From assembly GCA_964635015.1 (NCBI GenBank), contig CAZWMS010000012.1:1-40534 (forward strand): 40,534 nt of DNA, in the 5' to 3' direction. This stretch comes from CAJWPI01 sp964635015. Its GTDB lineage: Bacteria > Pseudomonadota > Gammaproteobacteria > Magnimaribacterales > Magnimaribacteraceae. The notes beneath the pieces are model-generated. The model saw nothing but the letters and a program-made list of their open reading frames with translations, was not told where the DNA came from and did not search any database. The number at the start of each line of letters is the position of its first letter. Positions within the stretch are counted from its first letter, which is position 1. This document shows positions 7,722 through 16,610 of the stretch, in pieces. A program made the position numbers and the translations under genes.

Positions 7722-9011
7722 TTATTGGTCAAATAAATCCAGTGCTGCTTGAGTCATAGTCTTTACACCTGTATTTATTGTAAGCATTGGTTCAGGAAGA
7801 AATAAATCAGAGTGTAGAGAGGGTAATTTAAAATCTCCCGATAGCGACTTTTTATACTTTCCTGCTTCCACAGAACCTAACCAAAATAGAGAAGAAGGAA
7901 TTATGGGTTCTTCCCTGCCATACATTCCAAAGTCTTCTCCGCCCATTACAGGATCTACTTTAACTACATTTTCTAATCCAATTGCTGTCACAAAACTCTG
8001 TTTTATTTTTTCAGTCAAATCAGGGTCGTTATATAAAGAAGGAGTGTATTCATCTTTCAAGGACACAACTGGAAAAAGTTCTTCTGGTAAATTTGCTGAT
8101 AGAGCAAGATTTTTAGTTATTCTTCTTATCCCTTCTATGGTTTGTTTTCTTACTTCTTCTTTGTAAGACCTTATAGTTAGTTGTAATTTGACTTCATTAG
8201 GGATGACATTGTGTTTGGTACCTCCATGTATAGAGCCAACAGTTATTACTGCTGGTTCTAATGGAGATATTTCTCGGCTTACAATAGTTTGAAGATTATT
8301 GATAATTTGAGCTGCTAGAACGATGGGATCTTTTGTGTTATGAGGGTATGCTCCATGACCTCCCAATCCCTTAATTAAGATATCTACAGAATCTACATTT
8401 GCCATTGCCCATCCAGGAATATAACCAACTTTTCCAGCTTCTAAATCAGCACTAACATGAAGAGCTAGATTAAAGTCAGGTCTAGGAAATTTTTCAAAGA
8501 GACCTTCTTTGATAATAGCTCTAGCCCCACCACTTACTTCTTCCGCTGGTTGCAAGACTAAAAGCAATGTCCCTTTCCAAAGAGGGCTTAATTCTTTCAA
8601 TTTTTGAGCAGCTCCTATTAGAACAGTCATATGAATATCATGACCACAAGCATGCATAGTAAAAACTTCTTTACCAAATTCATTTAACATCTTCTTTTTG
8701 CTGGCATAGGAAGATCCCGTTCTTTCTTCGACTGGGAGACCATCCATATCTGCTCTGATCATTACAGTGTTGCCATCCCCATTATTTAATATTGCTACAA
8801 CACCATTTCCTCCAAAATTACGTCTAACATTAAATCCTGAACTTTCTAATATTGAAGCCAGTTTGGAGGAAGTTTCTTTTTCTTGAAAAGAAAGTTCTGG
8901 ATTAGAGTGCAATTCTTTGTAGAGTTCAAAAAGATCCTCTTTATTTTCGCAATAAGAGAAGGGTGATGAAAATAAAAAGATTAATAATGAAATTTTTAGA
9001 TTAATTCGCAT
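7722..9011 (-). CDS. Secreted M20 family amidohydrolase
   Basis: A 429-residue M20D-type metallo-amidohydrolase with an N-terminal signal sequence (MRINLKISLLIFLFSSPFSYC, then ENKED), so it acts in the periplasm or is anchored there. Metal-binding and catalytic elements are present: MHACGHDIHM, PAEEVSGGARAII with the catalytic Glu pair, the HVSAD histidine, the lid-domain GHGAYPH, and the C-terminal MGGEDFGMYG. The family removes N-acyl or amino-acid groups, as in hippurate, indole-acetyl-amino-acid and peptidoglycan-derived substrates. Cys21 at the end of the hydrophobic stretch might instead be a lipidation site, though no classical lipobox precedes it. Convergent with recR with only 14 nt between the stops. 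Confidence 0.9.
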   Translation of the reverse strand: MRINLKISLLIFLFSSPFSYCENKEDLFELYKELHSNPELSFQEKETSSKLASILESSGFNVRRNFGGNGVVAILNNGDGNTVMIRADMDGLPVEERTGSSYASKKKMLNEFGKEVFTMHACGHDIHMTVLIGAAQKLKELSPLWKGTLLLVLQPAEEVSGGARAIIKEGLFEKFPRPDFNLALHVSADLEAGKVGYIPGWAMANVDSVDILIKGLGGHGAYPHNTKDPIVLAAQIINNLQTIVSREISPLEPAVITVGSIHGGTKHNVIPNEVKLQLTIRSYKEEVRKQTIEGIRRITKNLALSANLPEELFPVVSLKDEYTPSLYNDPDLTEKIKQSFVTAIGLENVVKVDPVMGGEDFGMYGREEPIIPSSLFWLGSVEAGKYKKSLSGDFKLPSLHSDLFLPEPMLTINTGVKTMTQAALDLFDQ

Positions 9012-9093
9012 TTATTCTGAAATATTTGTTTTTTTAAAGTTAACCTGAAAGTATCATACCAATAAAACAAATTTTTTATTACTTCATATATCT

Positions 9094-9663
9094 ATGACAA
9101 TTAAATCAGACAGGTGGATAAGGCAAATGGCAGGGGAGTTTAAGATGATAGAACCCTTTGAGCCTAATCAAATTAAATTGAACTCTGATAATGATAAAAT
9201 AATTTCATATGGAACTTCCTCATATGGATACGATGTTAGGTGTTCTAATGAATTTAAGATTTTTACTAATATAAAGTCTGCTACAGTAGACCCGAAAAGC
9301 TTTGATCCGGAAAGTTTCGTAGATTTTAAGGGAAAAGTTTGTGTAATACCTCCAAATTCTTTCGTATTAACCAGTACAGTAGAGTATTTTAAAATCCCTA
9401 GAAATGTTTTAACTATTTGTGTAGGTAAATCTACTTATGCTAGATGTGGAATTATAGTCAATGTAACTCCCTTAGAACCAGAATGGGAAGGGCATGTTAC
9501 TTTAGAGTTTTCAAATACTACAAGTTTACCAGCTAAAATATATTCTAATGAAGGAGTGGCACAAATGTTATTTTTAGAATCAGATGAAGATTGTGAGGTG
9601 AGTTATAAGGACAGAGCAGGTAAATATCAGGGGCAGAAGGGGGTAACTTTACCTAAAACATAA
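9094..9663 (+). CDS. dcd: dCTP deaminase
   Basis: A 189-residue dCTP deaminase, matching the usual 188-193. Visible signatures are the N-terminal SDRWIRQMAGEFKMIEPF, SYGTSSYGYDVR, the nucleotide-binding GKSTYARCG, and PLEPEWEGHVTLEFSN, which carries the catalytic Glu. It converts dCTP to dUTP, the main supply of dUMP for thymidylate synthesis in gammaproteobacteria. It is a single plus-strand gene; its stop lies 1 nt from the stop of the convergent DUF3108 gene. Confidence 0.97.
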   Translation: MTIKSDRWIRQMAGEFKMIEPFEPNQIKLNSDNDKIISYGTSSYGYDVRCSNEFKIFTNIKSATVDPKSFDPESFVDFKGKVCVIPPNSFVLTSTVEYFKIPRNVLTICVGKSTYARCGIIVNVTPLEPEWEGHVTLEFSNTTSLPAKIYSNEGVAQMLFLESDEDCEVSYKDRAGKYQGQKGVTLPKT

Positions 9664-9664
9664 A

Positions 9665-10354
9665 TTATGAACTTAGTTCTTTTAATTTAATTGTTACTAG
9701 CCTTTTCCCATCATCGTTTACTATCTGAGCTATTGTATAGTCTAGACTCGGAACTAACCAAAAAATTTGTTTCCTGTTCTCACTTCTTGACCTTACTCTT
9801 GATACTTTAATGGCCTCAAATTTACCTAAGGGGGTATCAATAAATTTTAAACCTTCAATTTTATACTTTCGATTCTTTATCTCCCCTTTATAATAAACTT
9901 TGTAATTAATTGAATCAGGTAAATTAGATGTATCGTAATTCCTTAGATCTAATCTTAGTTTTAGTTGAGCTGTAGCTGGACCCAAGAAGCCTTTCTCTAA
10001 ATCAATATAGCCAGTTTTTTCCTTTTCTTTAAAGGTAATTTTATTTTCTTTCCAGTCAAATTGAACAAGAACTTCTCCTTTTCGTTGCCATGAAATGGGA
10101 ACTAATTGTTCCTTATTAATTTTAAAAAGTGCACTTTCTTTTCTGAAGGTTATCCCAAATTTTTTTATTGACGAATTTAATTGCCAAGTATCTTCGGAGA
10201 CTCTTTTTAATGACACATGCATAGAGGCTTTAATATCACCTTTTATAATGAATACTGCACTTGATTCTTCAATATCATTAAAATCTTTAGGAAATATCTG
10301 AGTAGACGTAAGAGTAATAAAGGTAAAATAGAAGAATATTTTTATAATTTTCAT
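9665..10354 (-). CDS. DUF3108 family exported protein
   Basis: A 229-residue protein with a signal peptide (MKIIKIFFYFTFITLTSTQIFP) and a mainly beta-strand body. The pattern of alternating strands (VSLKRVSEDTWQLNSSIKKFGITFRKESALFKI; TAQLKLRLDLR; YKIEGLKFIDTPLGKFEAIKVSRVRSR; FWLVPSLDYTIAQIVNDDGKRLVTIKLKEL) fits DUF3108, a periplasmic beta-rich family of unknown function often found after purN in gammaproteobacteria. Its ATG overlaps the purN stop (ATGA), and it is the third gene of purM-purN-DUF3108. No catalytic motif is seen. Confidence 0.8.
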   Translation of the reverse strand: MKIIKIFFYFTFITLTSTQIFPKDFNDIEESSAVFIIKGDIKASMHVSLKRVSEDTWQLNSSIKKFGITFRKESALFKINKEQLVPISWQRKGEVLVQFDWKENKITFKEKEKTGYIDLEKGFLGPATAQLKLRLDLRNYDTSNLPDSINYKVYYKGEIKNRKYKIEGLKFIDTPLGKFEAIKVSRVRSRSENRKQIFWLVPSLDYTIAQIVNDDGKRLVTIKLKELSS

Positions 10355-10980
10355 TTTTTTATATTAATTTCCCTTCCATCTAAGAAAGCTTTTTTGTGTT
10401 TAAGTTTTAACCTTCCTTGACCAAACCAGTTTATTACTTTGGGATATAGCTTGTGCTCTAAAAGATGAATTTGGTTTTCTAACTCAGTTTCAGATTTTGT
10501 TTTGACTTCTATAGAAGATTGAGCACAGATGGGCCCACCATCAAGTGTCTCATCTACAAAATGTATAGTAATACCATGGAATTTATCTCCTGAAGTTAGG
10601 ACTTTTTTATGAGTATTTAGTCCTGGATATTTAGGTAACAAAGAAGGGTGTATATTTACTAACCTTCCGAGGTAATGTTGAACAAAAACTGAACTAAGAA
10701 TTCTCATGAAGCCAGCAAGAACGATTAAATCAGGTTTAAATTCTTTTAAAGTTTCTATCATGCAAAGGTCAAATTCTTCCCGTGAAGAAAAGTCTTTATG
10801 ATTTAAAATTTTTGAAGGAATATTAGCTTGTTTTGCTCTTTCTATCCCATAAGCTTTAGGGTTATTACATAATACACAGCATATGGATCCTTCCAAAATG
10901 TCTTCGTTAATTGCTTTAATCATAGCTTCCAGGTTAGAACCGTTTCCAGATAGTAGCACTGCAAATGAAAAATTCTTCAT
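10351..10980 (-). CDS. purN: Phosphoribosylglycinamide formyltransferase
   Basis: A 209-residue GAR transformylase, of standard length. The nucleotide-phosphate loop SGNGSNLEAM is at residues 11-20, the catalytic NIHPSLLPKYPG (Asn-His) lies in the middle, and the HFVDETLDGGPI segment carries the catalytic Asp. It transfers a formyl group from 10-formyl-tetrahydrofolate to GAR in step 3 of purine synthesis. It starts 5 nt after purM stops and overlaps the DUF3108 gene by ATGA. Confidence 0.97.
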   Translation of the reverse strand: MKNFSFAVLLSGNGSNLEAMIKAINEDILEGSICCVLCNNPKAYGIERAKQANIPSKILNHKDFSSREEFDLCMIETLKEFKPDLIVLAGFMRILSSVFVQHYLGRLVNIHPSLLPKYPGLNTHKKVLTSGDKFHGITIHFVDETLDGGPICAQSSIEVKTKSETELENQIHLLEHKLYPKVINWFGQGRLKLKHKKAFLDGREINIKK

Positions 10981-10985
10981 AATAA

Positions 10986-12044
10986 TTAGACAAATTCTAC
11001 TTGCTGATCGTTCCGTCCTTTTTTTTCTATTTTTCCTATAACTTTAGCGACTTCTCCATCTTTGTTTAGGTTTCTTAAGGCTTTGTCTGCATTTGTTTCC
11101 TCAACACAAATAATTAATCCAACTCCACAGTTGAATGTTGAAAGCATTTCTTTTAAAGAGATATTTGCTTCTTTTTTAATCCACTGAAATAAACTTGGTT
11201 TTTCCCAATCAAGGAAATCAAACTGTATTGTTGCCTTCAGATCTTTTTTAAGAATTCTTGGAACATTTTCATAGAACCCTCCACCAGTTATATGCACTAT
11301 TGCATTAATATTTATTAGAGATAGAAGATCAAGAATTTGTTTAACATATATTCTTGTTGGAGTAAGAAGATTTTCTCCTAAAGTTGAGCCATCTATTTTT
11401 GTATATAAAGAGATTTTATTTTTTCTTATTACTTCTCTAATTAGAGAAAATCCATTTGAATGAAATCCAGAAGAAGCCAGACCTATTAAAACATCCCCTT
11501 TTTTAATTGCTTCTGATTTTATTATTTTTGTTTCTTCTACTATTCCTACAGCAAATCCAGCTAAATCAAAGGATCTCTTTGGAAAACTATTTGGGTGTTC
11601 TGCAGTTTCCCCTCCCACCAGTGAACAGTTTGCCTCTTTACAACCATTAGCTATACCTTCTATTACTTTTGAAGCTATCTCAACCCTCAATTTATCAGTT
11701 ACGTAGTAGTCAAGAAATAGAAGAGGTTCTGCTCCACAAGTTATAAGGTCATTTACACACATACCTACTAGGTCTATTCCTATTCCACCGAATAAACCCA
11801 ACTCCTTAGCTATTTCAATTTTTGTTCCAACTCCATCAGTGCAAGTTACAATCAAAGGCTTATCAAATTTAGAAGGAATTCTACTGATAGCTGAAAAGGA
11901 ACCTATTTTAGATAGAACTTCTGGTTTTTTCGTTTGATCAAGTATTGGTTTAATCTTCTTTACAAGCTCGTACCCAGCCTCTGTATCAACACCTGCCTTT
12001 TTATAGTTTATTGTTTTTTTTTGTTTTGAACTTTTATAAGTCAT
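10986..12044 (-). CDS. purM: Phosphoribosylformylglycinamidine cyclo-ligase
   Basis: A 352-residue AIR synthetase (family length about 345). Signatures include the N-terminal YKKAGVDTEAG, the glycine-rich GGIGIDLVGMCVNDLITCGAEPLLFLDYY, LVGGETAEHP, and HITGGGFYENVPRIL. It closes FGAM to AIR using ATP in step 5 of purine synthesis. First gene of the minus-strand purM-purN-DUF3108 operon; it diverges from the DUF2066 gene, leaving 67 nt between starts if that gene begins at its signal peptide. Confidence 0.97.
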   Translation of the reverse strand: MTYKSSKQKKTINYKKAGVDTEAGYELVKKIKPILDQTKKPEVLSKIGSFSAISRIPSKFDKPLIVTCTDGVGTKIEIAKELGLFGGIGIDLVGMCVNDLITCGAEPLLFLDYYVTDKLRVEIASKVIEGIANGCKEANCSLVGGETAEHPNSFPKRSFDLAGFAVGIVEETKIIKSEAIKKGDVLIGLASSGFHSNGFSLIREVIRKNKISLYTKIDGSTLGENLLTPTRIYVKQILDLLSLININAIVHITGGGFYENVPRILKKDLKATIQFDFLDWEKPSLFQWIKKEANISLKEMLSTFNCGVGLIICVEETNADKALRNLNKDGEVAKVIGKIEKKGRNDQQVEFV

Positions 12045-12111
12045 CGACTTAATAATGATTTTAGCTTATTTTATCAACCTTTATGGTCAGTTCAGCAGCT
12101 TATTTGAATTT

Positions 12112-13137
12112 ATGAAGACTTTCTTATCTATTTTACTAACCTTCTTATGTTGCGAATACACTTTTGGTGATGAAGTGTATGCTTTTCAAGATAACTATAG
12201 CATCAACATTAATTTAGAAAGTTCTGCTAAGGATTCTATTAATGAAGCAATGAAAGAAGCCTTCGAAGTTCTTATAGTTAATGTTTCAGGTAGTTCAGAT
12301 ATTTTAAAAAGAGACGAAGTTAGAAAAATTCTTTCTCAATCAGAGAAATATGTAAATGAATATAAAATTGAGACAAAAGAAAATGATGAGATCATAGGGG
12401 TTTTCTCTTTTGATGGAAGAAATGTTAGACAACTTCTTTTTAATAAAGGATTGCCATTATGGGTTGGTAAAAGGAAAAGCTTGTTAGTCTTTTTACCTTG
12501 TAGACATAGATTTTCGACTCAAGAAGTTAAATCTGTAAGTGAATTATGCTTGAATCTACTTGCTGATTTAGAAAGTAAATTTTCAAATAGAGTGATAACT
12601 TTTTTTGAACCCATTATGGATTCAATAGATATAGAAGTAATGGAGTTATTACAGCCAAAATCTAATATTGCTTTTTTAAACAGACTCTCTAAAAGGTATG
12701 GTGTAGATAGTTGGCTGGAATGTTTCATTCAAGATGAATTTGGTCTTCTTATTGAAGAGGCAAATTGTATTTCTTCTGAGTTTCCAAAAAATAGGGTGAA
12801 TATGGAAAAGAGCATTACTTCTTTACTCAACGAGATGAATAAGAACTATCAATTAGTTATCGATCCCACTATAAATAGCAGAGTGTTATTATCTGTCTCT
12901 GGAATAAATAACTATAATTTATTTAAACTGGTAGAACGTATTATAAAGTCCCAAGCTATAGTTAAAGACTCTAACATCAAAAAGATAAAAGATTCTGAGG
13001 TGACTTTTGAAGTAGATTTCATGGGAGAACTTTCAGATTTAGAAAAAATAATGAGTGCTAATAATTCCTTTTTAAGACAACCAGAAGAAAGTTCAGAACA
13101 AAAATATCTATATTATTCTTTTATAGGAAAAAGATAA
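12112..13137 (+). CDS. DUF2066 exported protein
   Basis: A frame of 360 codons is open from 12055, but the ATG at 12112 begins a proper signal peptide (MKTFLSILLTFLCCEYTFG) and leaves room for a promoter, so I prefer a 341-residue product. The body contains INEAMKEAFEVLIVNVSGSSDIL and FDGRNVRQLLFNKGLPLWVGKRKSLLVFL, the N-terminal pattern of DUF2066, a gammaproteobacterial periplasmic family of unknown function that commonly sits between purM and hda. It overlaps the next gene by TAATG. Function is not known; the conserved neighbourhood is the main evidence for a core role. Confidence 0.82.
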   Translation: MKTFLSILLTFLCCEYTFGDEVYAFQDNYSININLESSAKDSINEAMKEAFEVLIVNVSGSSDILKRDEVRKILSQSEKYVNEYKIETKENDEIIGVFSFDGRNVRQLLFNKGLPLWVGKRKSLLVFLPCRHRFSTQEVKSVSELCLNLLADLESKFSNRVITFFEPIMDSIDIEVMELLQPKSNIAFLNRLSKRYGVDSWLECFIQDEFGLLIEEANCISSEFPKNRVNMEKSITSLLNEMNKNYQLVIDPTINSRVLLSVSGINNYNLFKLVERIIKSQAIVKDSNIKKIKDSEVTFEVDFMGELSDLEKIMSANNSFLRQPEESSEQKYLYYSFIGKR

Positions 13138-13706
13138 TGCTTTCAGCAACACCAAATATCATTACCATCACAAGACTTCTTTTATCTTTACCTATTGGAA
13201 TAAGTATTTATCAAGGTAATGAGACTTTAGCTTTACTTTTATTTGTGCTCGCTGGCTTTTCTGATTGGCTGGATGGCAAACTTGCTAGAACATATGGTTG
13301 GACTAGCAAGTTTGGTGAATTTGCAGATCCTATGGCTGACAAATTTCTTATTGTAAGCACACTACTTGCTTTAGCCTTTTCAAATCAATTACCTATTTGG
13401 GTAGTTTCTATCATGTTAGTTAGAGATGGGATAATCATTGTTGGGGTAGTGTTATACCTTTCATTATTTAGTAATTATGATTTACTTCCAAATAGATGGG
13501 GAAAGCATTATACGGGCTGGACAATAGCGCTTTTTATTATTATTTTGCTCGGAGGTCTAGTGGAAGGAGTTAATAACTTGACTGTAATTAACGCTCAATT
13601 AATTTTAGAGAAGTTAGCTTTGATGGGAGTAATTATCTTTCTTATTTTAAGCATATCTAGTTATATGAAAAATCAAGGAAGTAAGATATTCAACGAGATT
13701 ACTTAG
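13137..13706 (+). CDS. CDP-alcohol phosphatidyltransferase (PgsA-like)
   Basis: A 189-residue integral membrane enzyme with the complete family motif SDWLDGKLARTYGW...GEFADPMADK, i.e. DGX2ARX8GX3DX3D with all aspartates. It also starts in the typical way (PNIITITRLLLSLPIGI). It transfers a phosphoryl-alcohol from CDP-diacylglycerol to an acceptor such as glycerol-3-phosphate, PgsA being the closest well-known member, but the acceptor cannot be assigned from sequence. It is coupled to the DUF2066 gene (TAATG) and is 5 nt from hda. The purM / DUF2066 / CDP-alcohol transferase / hda order recurs in gammaproteobacteria. Confidence 0.9.
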   Translation: MLSATPNIITITRLLLSLPIGISIYQGNETLALLLFVLAGFSDWLDGKLARTYGWTSKFGEFADPMADKFLIVSTLLALAFSNQLPIWVVSIMLVRDGIIIVGVVLYLSLFSNYDLLPNRWGKHYTGWTIALFIIILLGGLVEGVNNLTVINAQLILEKLALMGVIIFLILSISSYMKNQGSKIFNEIT

Positions 13707-13711
13707 GTAAA

Positions 13712-14434
13712 ATGTCTAAACCCAGACAGCTGCATCTCGATATTACTTTGGAGAGCTCAACGGAACTCTCTGAATATATTTTGTGCGATTCAACCAGGCT
13801 TCTTTTAGTTACGATAGAGGATTTCTTACTTAATGACTCAGATGTAAATTTTCTTTTTTTATGGGGAAGAAAAGGCGTGGGAAAGTCATATTTACTTCGT
13901 GCAGTTAATAAAGAATACTTAAAAAAGAAAAAAAATACTGCATTTATCTCATTTTCTAACCCTCTTGTTAACTCACCCCAAATACTAAAAGGATTAGAAA
14001 AATATGACATAATATTTATAGAAGATTTGCACCTAATGCCCCAGAAAAAGGATTGGGAAATAGCTGTTTTTAACCTTTTTAACTTATGCTTAAATGAACG
14101 GACTAGGTTATTTTTTACTTCTTTAAAAACTGCCAAAAATTTAAATATATCCCTTCCTGATTTAAGCTCTAGATTGATAGCAATTAATTCCCTTGAGGTT
14201 CCAGAAATTACTGAAGAAGAAAAGTCTACTGCTATAAGAGAGGCTTCAGATAGAAGAGGGATGAATTTAGATAGTAAAGTTTTGCAATATATACTAAATC
14301 ATACTTCTAGGAGCTTATCTGACTTACTTAAGTTAATTTCAGACTTAGATAGCTTTTCACTAGAAAAACAGAGGAAACTATCAATCCCTTTGATAAAAGA
14401 GTTATTGGCTAATGATAACACTCAAGGCAAATAG
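13712..14434 (+). CDS. hda: DnaA regulatory inactivator Hda
   Basis: A 240-residue DnaA-like AAA+ protein without a DNA-binding domain IV, which separates Hda from DnaA. The N-terminal QLHLDI at residues 6-11 fits the beta-clamp-binding motif seen in Hda (QLSLPL in E. coli). Walker A GRKGVGKS is at 52-59, Walker B is IIFIEDLHLM, and the SSRL region carries the AAA+ arginine. Hda with the DNA-loaded clamp stimulates ATP hydrolysis by DnaA, preventing re-initiation. Its last 26 nt overlap the 3' end of convergent sppA. Confidence 0.93.
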   Translation: MSKPRQLHLDITLESSTELSEYILCDSTRLLLVTIEDFLLNDSDVNFLFLWGRKGVGKSYLLRAVNKEYLKKKKNTAFISFSNPLVNSPQILKGLEKYDIIFIEDLHLMPQKKDWEIAVFNLFNLCLNERTRLFFTSLKTAKNLNISLPDLSSRLIAINSLEVPEITEEEKSTAIREASDRRGMNLDSKVLQYILNHTSRSLSDLLKLISDLDSFSLEKQRKLSIPLIKELLANDNTQGK

Positions 14435-16235
14435 CATATATTCCCTTTGGATCATTAAATTGATTCAATTTTTGATAAAAACTTATGGAATTTTGAAAAA
14501 CCTTTTTTGTTTTGATATTTGATTGCAACTTAGTTGAGTTTGAGCCCAGAAGCTGTTTTAGTATCTTTTCTTTCCAATCAAGTTCACCCTTAGGTCGATA
14601 AATTCGATAATTTTCTATTTGTGCAAGTTCTGCAGCCCTATTGATCGCTTCTTTTAAGTTGCCCAGTCTATCAACTAACCCTAGATTATGGGCAGTTTCT
14701 CCAGCCCAAACTCTGCCTTGAGCTATTTCATCTACTTGTTTCTTAGTCATTTTCCTTTCTTTTGCAACCAGTCCTATAAACCTCTCGTAACCAAACTCTA
14801 TTGAAGACTGGATAATATCTGATAATCCTGGATTAATACCTTGCATAGGGTCCATCCCAGAACCAAGATCGGTTGTGGATATTCCATCAGTATGAATACC
14901 AATCTCCGCTAAACTTTTTTCAAAAGTAGGAAAAAACCCGAATATTCCTATCGAGCCAGTTATAGTATTGTGCGAAGACCAAATCTCATTGGCGCTAGCA
15001 GCAATCCAATAACCACCAGATGCTGCCACGTTAGACATGGAGGCTATGACTGGTATCCCCTTTGATTTGGCTAAAACTATTTCTTCTCTTATTACTTCAG
15101 AAGCGAAAGCACTTCCCCCTCCCGAATCTATTCTTAAGACTATGGCTTTAACCTTTTCATTTTCATGAGCTGATTTAATTAACTCAGCTGTAGAGTCTCC
15201 GCCTATAGAGCCCGGGGGTTGGATTCCATCCATTATTGCCCCTTGTGCTATGATTAAAGCTATCTCATCTTCTGAATCATTTGGGTTTTTCTCTGCAGAT
15301 ATAACTTGCAGATACTCAATATCTGAGATTTGAGAAAAAGTTTTTTCATCTTCAGATTTTCCTATCAACTCCTCTAGATATTTTCTTGTTTCTGTTCTGC
15401 TTAAAAGTTTATCTACCAACTTAACTTTGACCAAAGCTTTAGCAATATCTCCTTTTTCTTCTTTTATTAGAATTGGTGCATTGTCTGCAATATTTTGTAT
15501 TTCAGAAGGAAGCATGTTCCTGTTGCGAGCCACAACCTCTTTCCAGGAGTCCCATAAAACACCCATCCAGGTTCTACTGGCTTCTTTAGCAGATTCTGAC
15601 ATATCGTCTCTTATGTAGGGTTCCATAGCAGATTTGTATTTACCTACTCTAAAGAGATTAACTGTGATCTTTAATTTATCTAAGAATGATTTGTAATAAG
15701 TCCTATATCTGGAGAATCCAGTAAGCAAAATCATTCCATCAGGATTTAAAATTATTTCGTTAGAGAAAGAAGCCAAATAATAAGAAGTATCATCATAGCT
15801 ATCTCCAACACTAATAATATTTTTACCAGATTCTCTGAGTTTCTTAAGAGCCTGACCGACATCAAAAAGGACTGCTTGGCCGGTTCCGTATATGTTCTCT
15901 AATTTAAGTATAATATGCTCTATTCTTTCATCACTTTCTGCACTTTCTAGTAACTTCAGAACCTCTCTGACAAGCACTCCTTGTTGTGGAGGTCCTTGTA
16001 ACAAAAGTGATAAAGGATCTCCAACTCCTTCCAGTTGTTCTACTATAGGGCCTTGAGGATTAAAGATAAGTGCCTTACCTTCTGGATCTTTGAGGTCACT
16101 AGAGATAAAAAAAGAAAAGGATATAGAAACTACAATCATCAACATAATTGTAAGAAATAAAATATTTGTTACATATATTCTTATTCTTGTGATTGCATTC
16201 CAGATCCTTGCTGATTTTGTTTGATCTTCAGTCAT
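14409..16235 (-). CDS. sppA: Signal peptide peptidase SppA, 67K type
   Basis: A 608-residue double-domain SppA, the length of the E. coli type. One transmembrane segment (about residues 21-45) anchors it in the inner membrane with the protease domain in the periplasm. The catalytic dyad is visible: Lys201 in GKYKSAMEP (E. coli Lys209) and Ser406 in AASGGYW (E. coli Ser409). Both S49 repeats are present. It degrades cleaved signal peptides. It starts 3 nt after arsC stops, so the two are probably co-transcribed. The C-terminus ends CLECYH, with two cysteines, and its last codons overlap hda. Confidence 0.96.
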   Translation of the reverse strand: MTEDQTKSARIWNAITRIRIYVTNILFLTIMLMIVVSISFSFFISSDLKDPEGKALIFNPQGPIVEQLEGVGDPLSLLLQGPPQQGVLVREVLKLLESAESDERIEHIILKLENIYGTGQAVLFDVGQALKKLRESGKNIISVGDSYDDTSYYLASFSNEIILNPDGMILLTGFSRYRTYYKSFLDKLKITVNLFRVGKYKSAMEPYIRDDMSESAKEASRTWMGVLWDSWKEVVARNRNMLPSEIQNIADNAPILIKEEKGDIAKALVKVKLVDKLLSRTETRKYLEELIGKSEDEKTFSQISDIEYLQVISAEKNPNDSEDEIALIIAQGAIMDGIQPPGSIGGDSTAELIKSAHENEKVKAIVLRIDSGGGSAFASEVIREEIVLAKSKGIPVIASMSNVAASGGYWIAASANEIWSSHNTITGSIGIFGFFPTFEKSLAEIGIHTDGISTTDLGSGMDPMQGINPGLSDIIQSSIEFGYERFIGLVAKERKMTKKQVDEIAQGRVWAGETAHNLGLVDRLGNLKEAINRAAELAQIENYRIYRPKGELDWKEKILKQLLGSNSTKLQSNIKTKKVFQNSISFYQKLNQFNDPKGIYAICLECYH

Positions 16236-16238
16236 TTT

Positions 16239-16589
16239 TTAAATTATTTCCTTCACGTTTTCGGGAGGTCTTCCCAGAACGGCCTTATTCCCTTTTATAA
16301 CTATAGGTCTTTCTATTAATTTGGGAAATAAAGTCATTATACTTAACAGTTTATCTTCAGGAATAGATAAATCTGATAGATTATTTTTTTTGTAATCTTC
16401 TTCATTTTTCCTCATTAATTCTCTTGGTGAAATGTTTAATTTTTCCAATATTCCTTTTAACTCTCTTTTATTAGGTGGGTCTTCCAAATAAAGCCTTATT
16501 AATGGTGTAATGTTATTATTTTTCAGTAACTCTAGTGTTTGTCTAGATTTACTACATCTAGGGTTATGGTAAATGATAAAATCTGACAT
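16239..16589 (-). CDS. arsC: ArsC-family reductase (glutaredoxin-type arsenate reductase)
   Basis: A 116-residue thioredoxin-fold protein with the ArsC signature YHNPRCSKSRQTL, where Cys12 is the catalytic cysteine. Further along, MTLFPKLIERPIVIKGNKAVLGRPPENV contains the arginines and cis-proline region typical of the family. ArsC reduces arsenate with glutathione and glutaredoxin. No arsB, arsR or acr3 is nearby, so a general reductase role (YffB/Spx-like) cannot be excluded, although the ERPIV and LGRPPE pattern favours ArsC proper. First gene of a two-gene unit with sppA. Confidence 0.9.
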   Translation of the reverse strand: MSDFIIYHNPRCSKSRQTLELLKNNNITPLIRLYLEDPPNKRELKGILEKLNISPRELMRKNEEDYKKNNLSDLSIPEDKLLSIMTLFPKLIERPIVIKGNKAVLGRPPENVKEII

Positions 16590-16610
16590 ATTTTTTTATA
16601 CTTTTGTATT

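Noticed and set aside
9001..9093. Riboswitch or leader upstream of dcd
   Set aside because: Only 82 nt of AT-rich sequence separates the divergent starts; no conserved fold is visible.
13699..14136. 145-codon minus-strand frame opposite hda
   Set aside because: Hda has complete Walker motifs and clamp-binding motif in the other strand; this frame has no recognisable domain.
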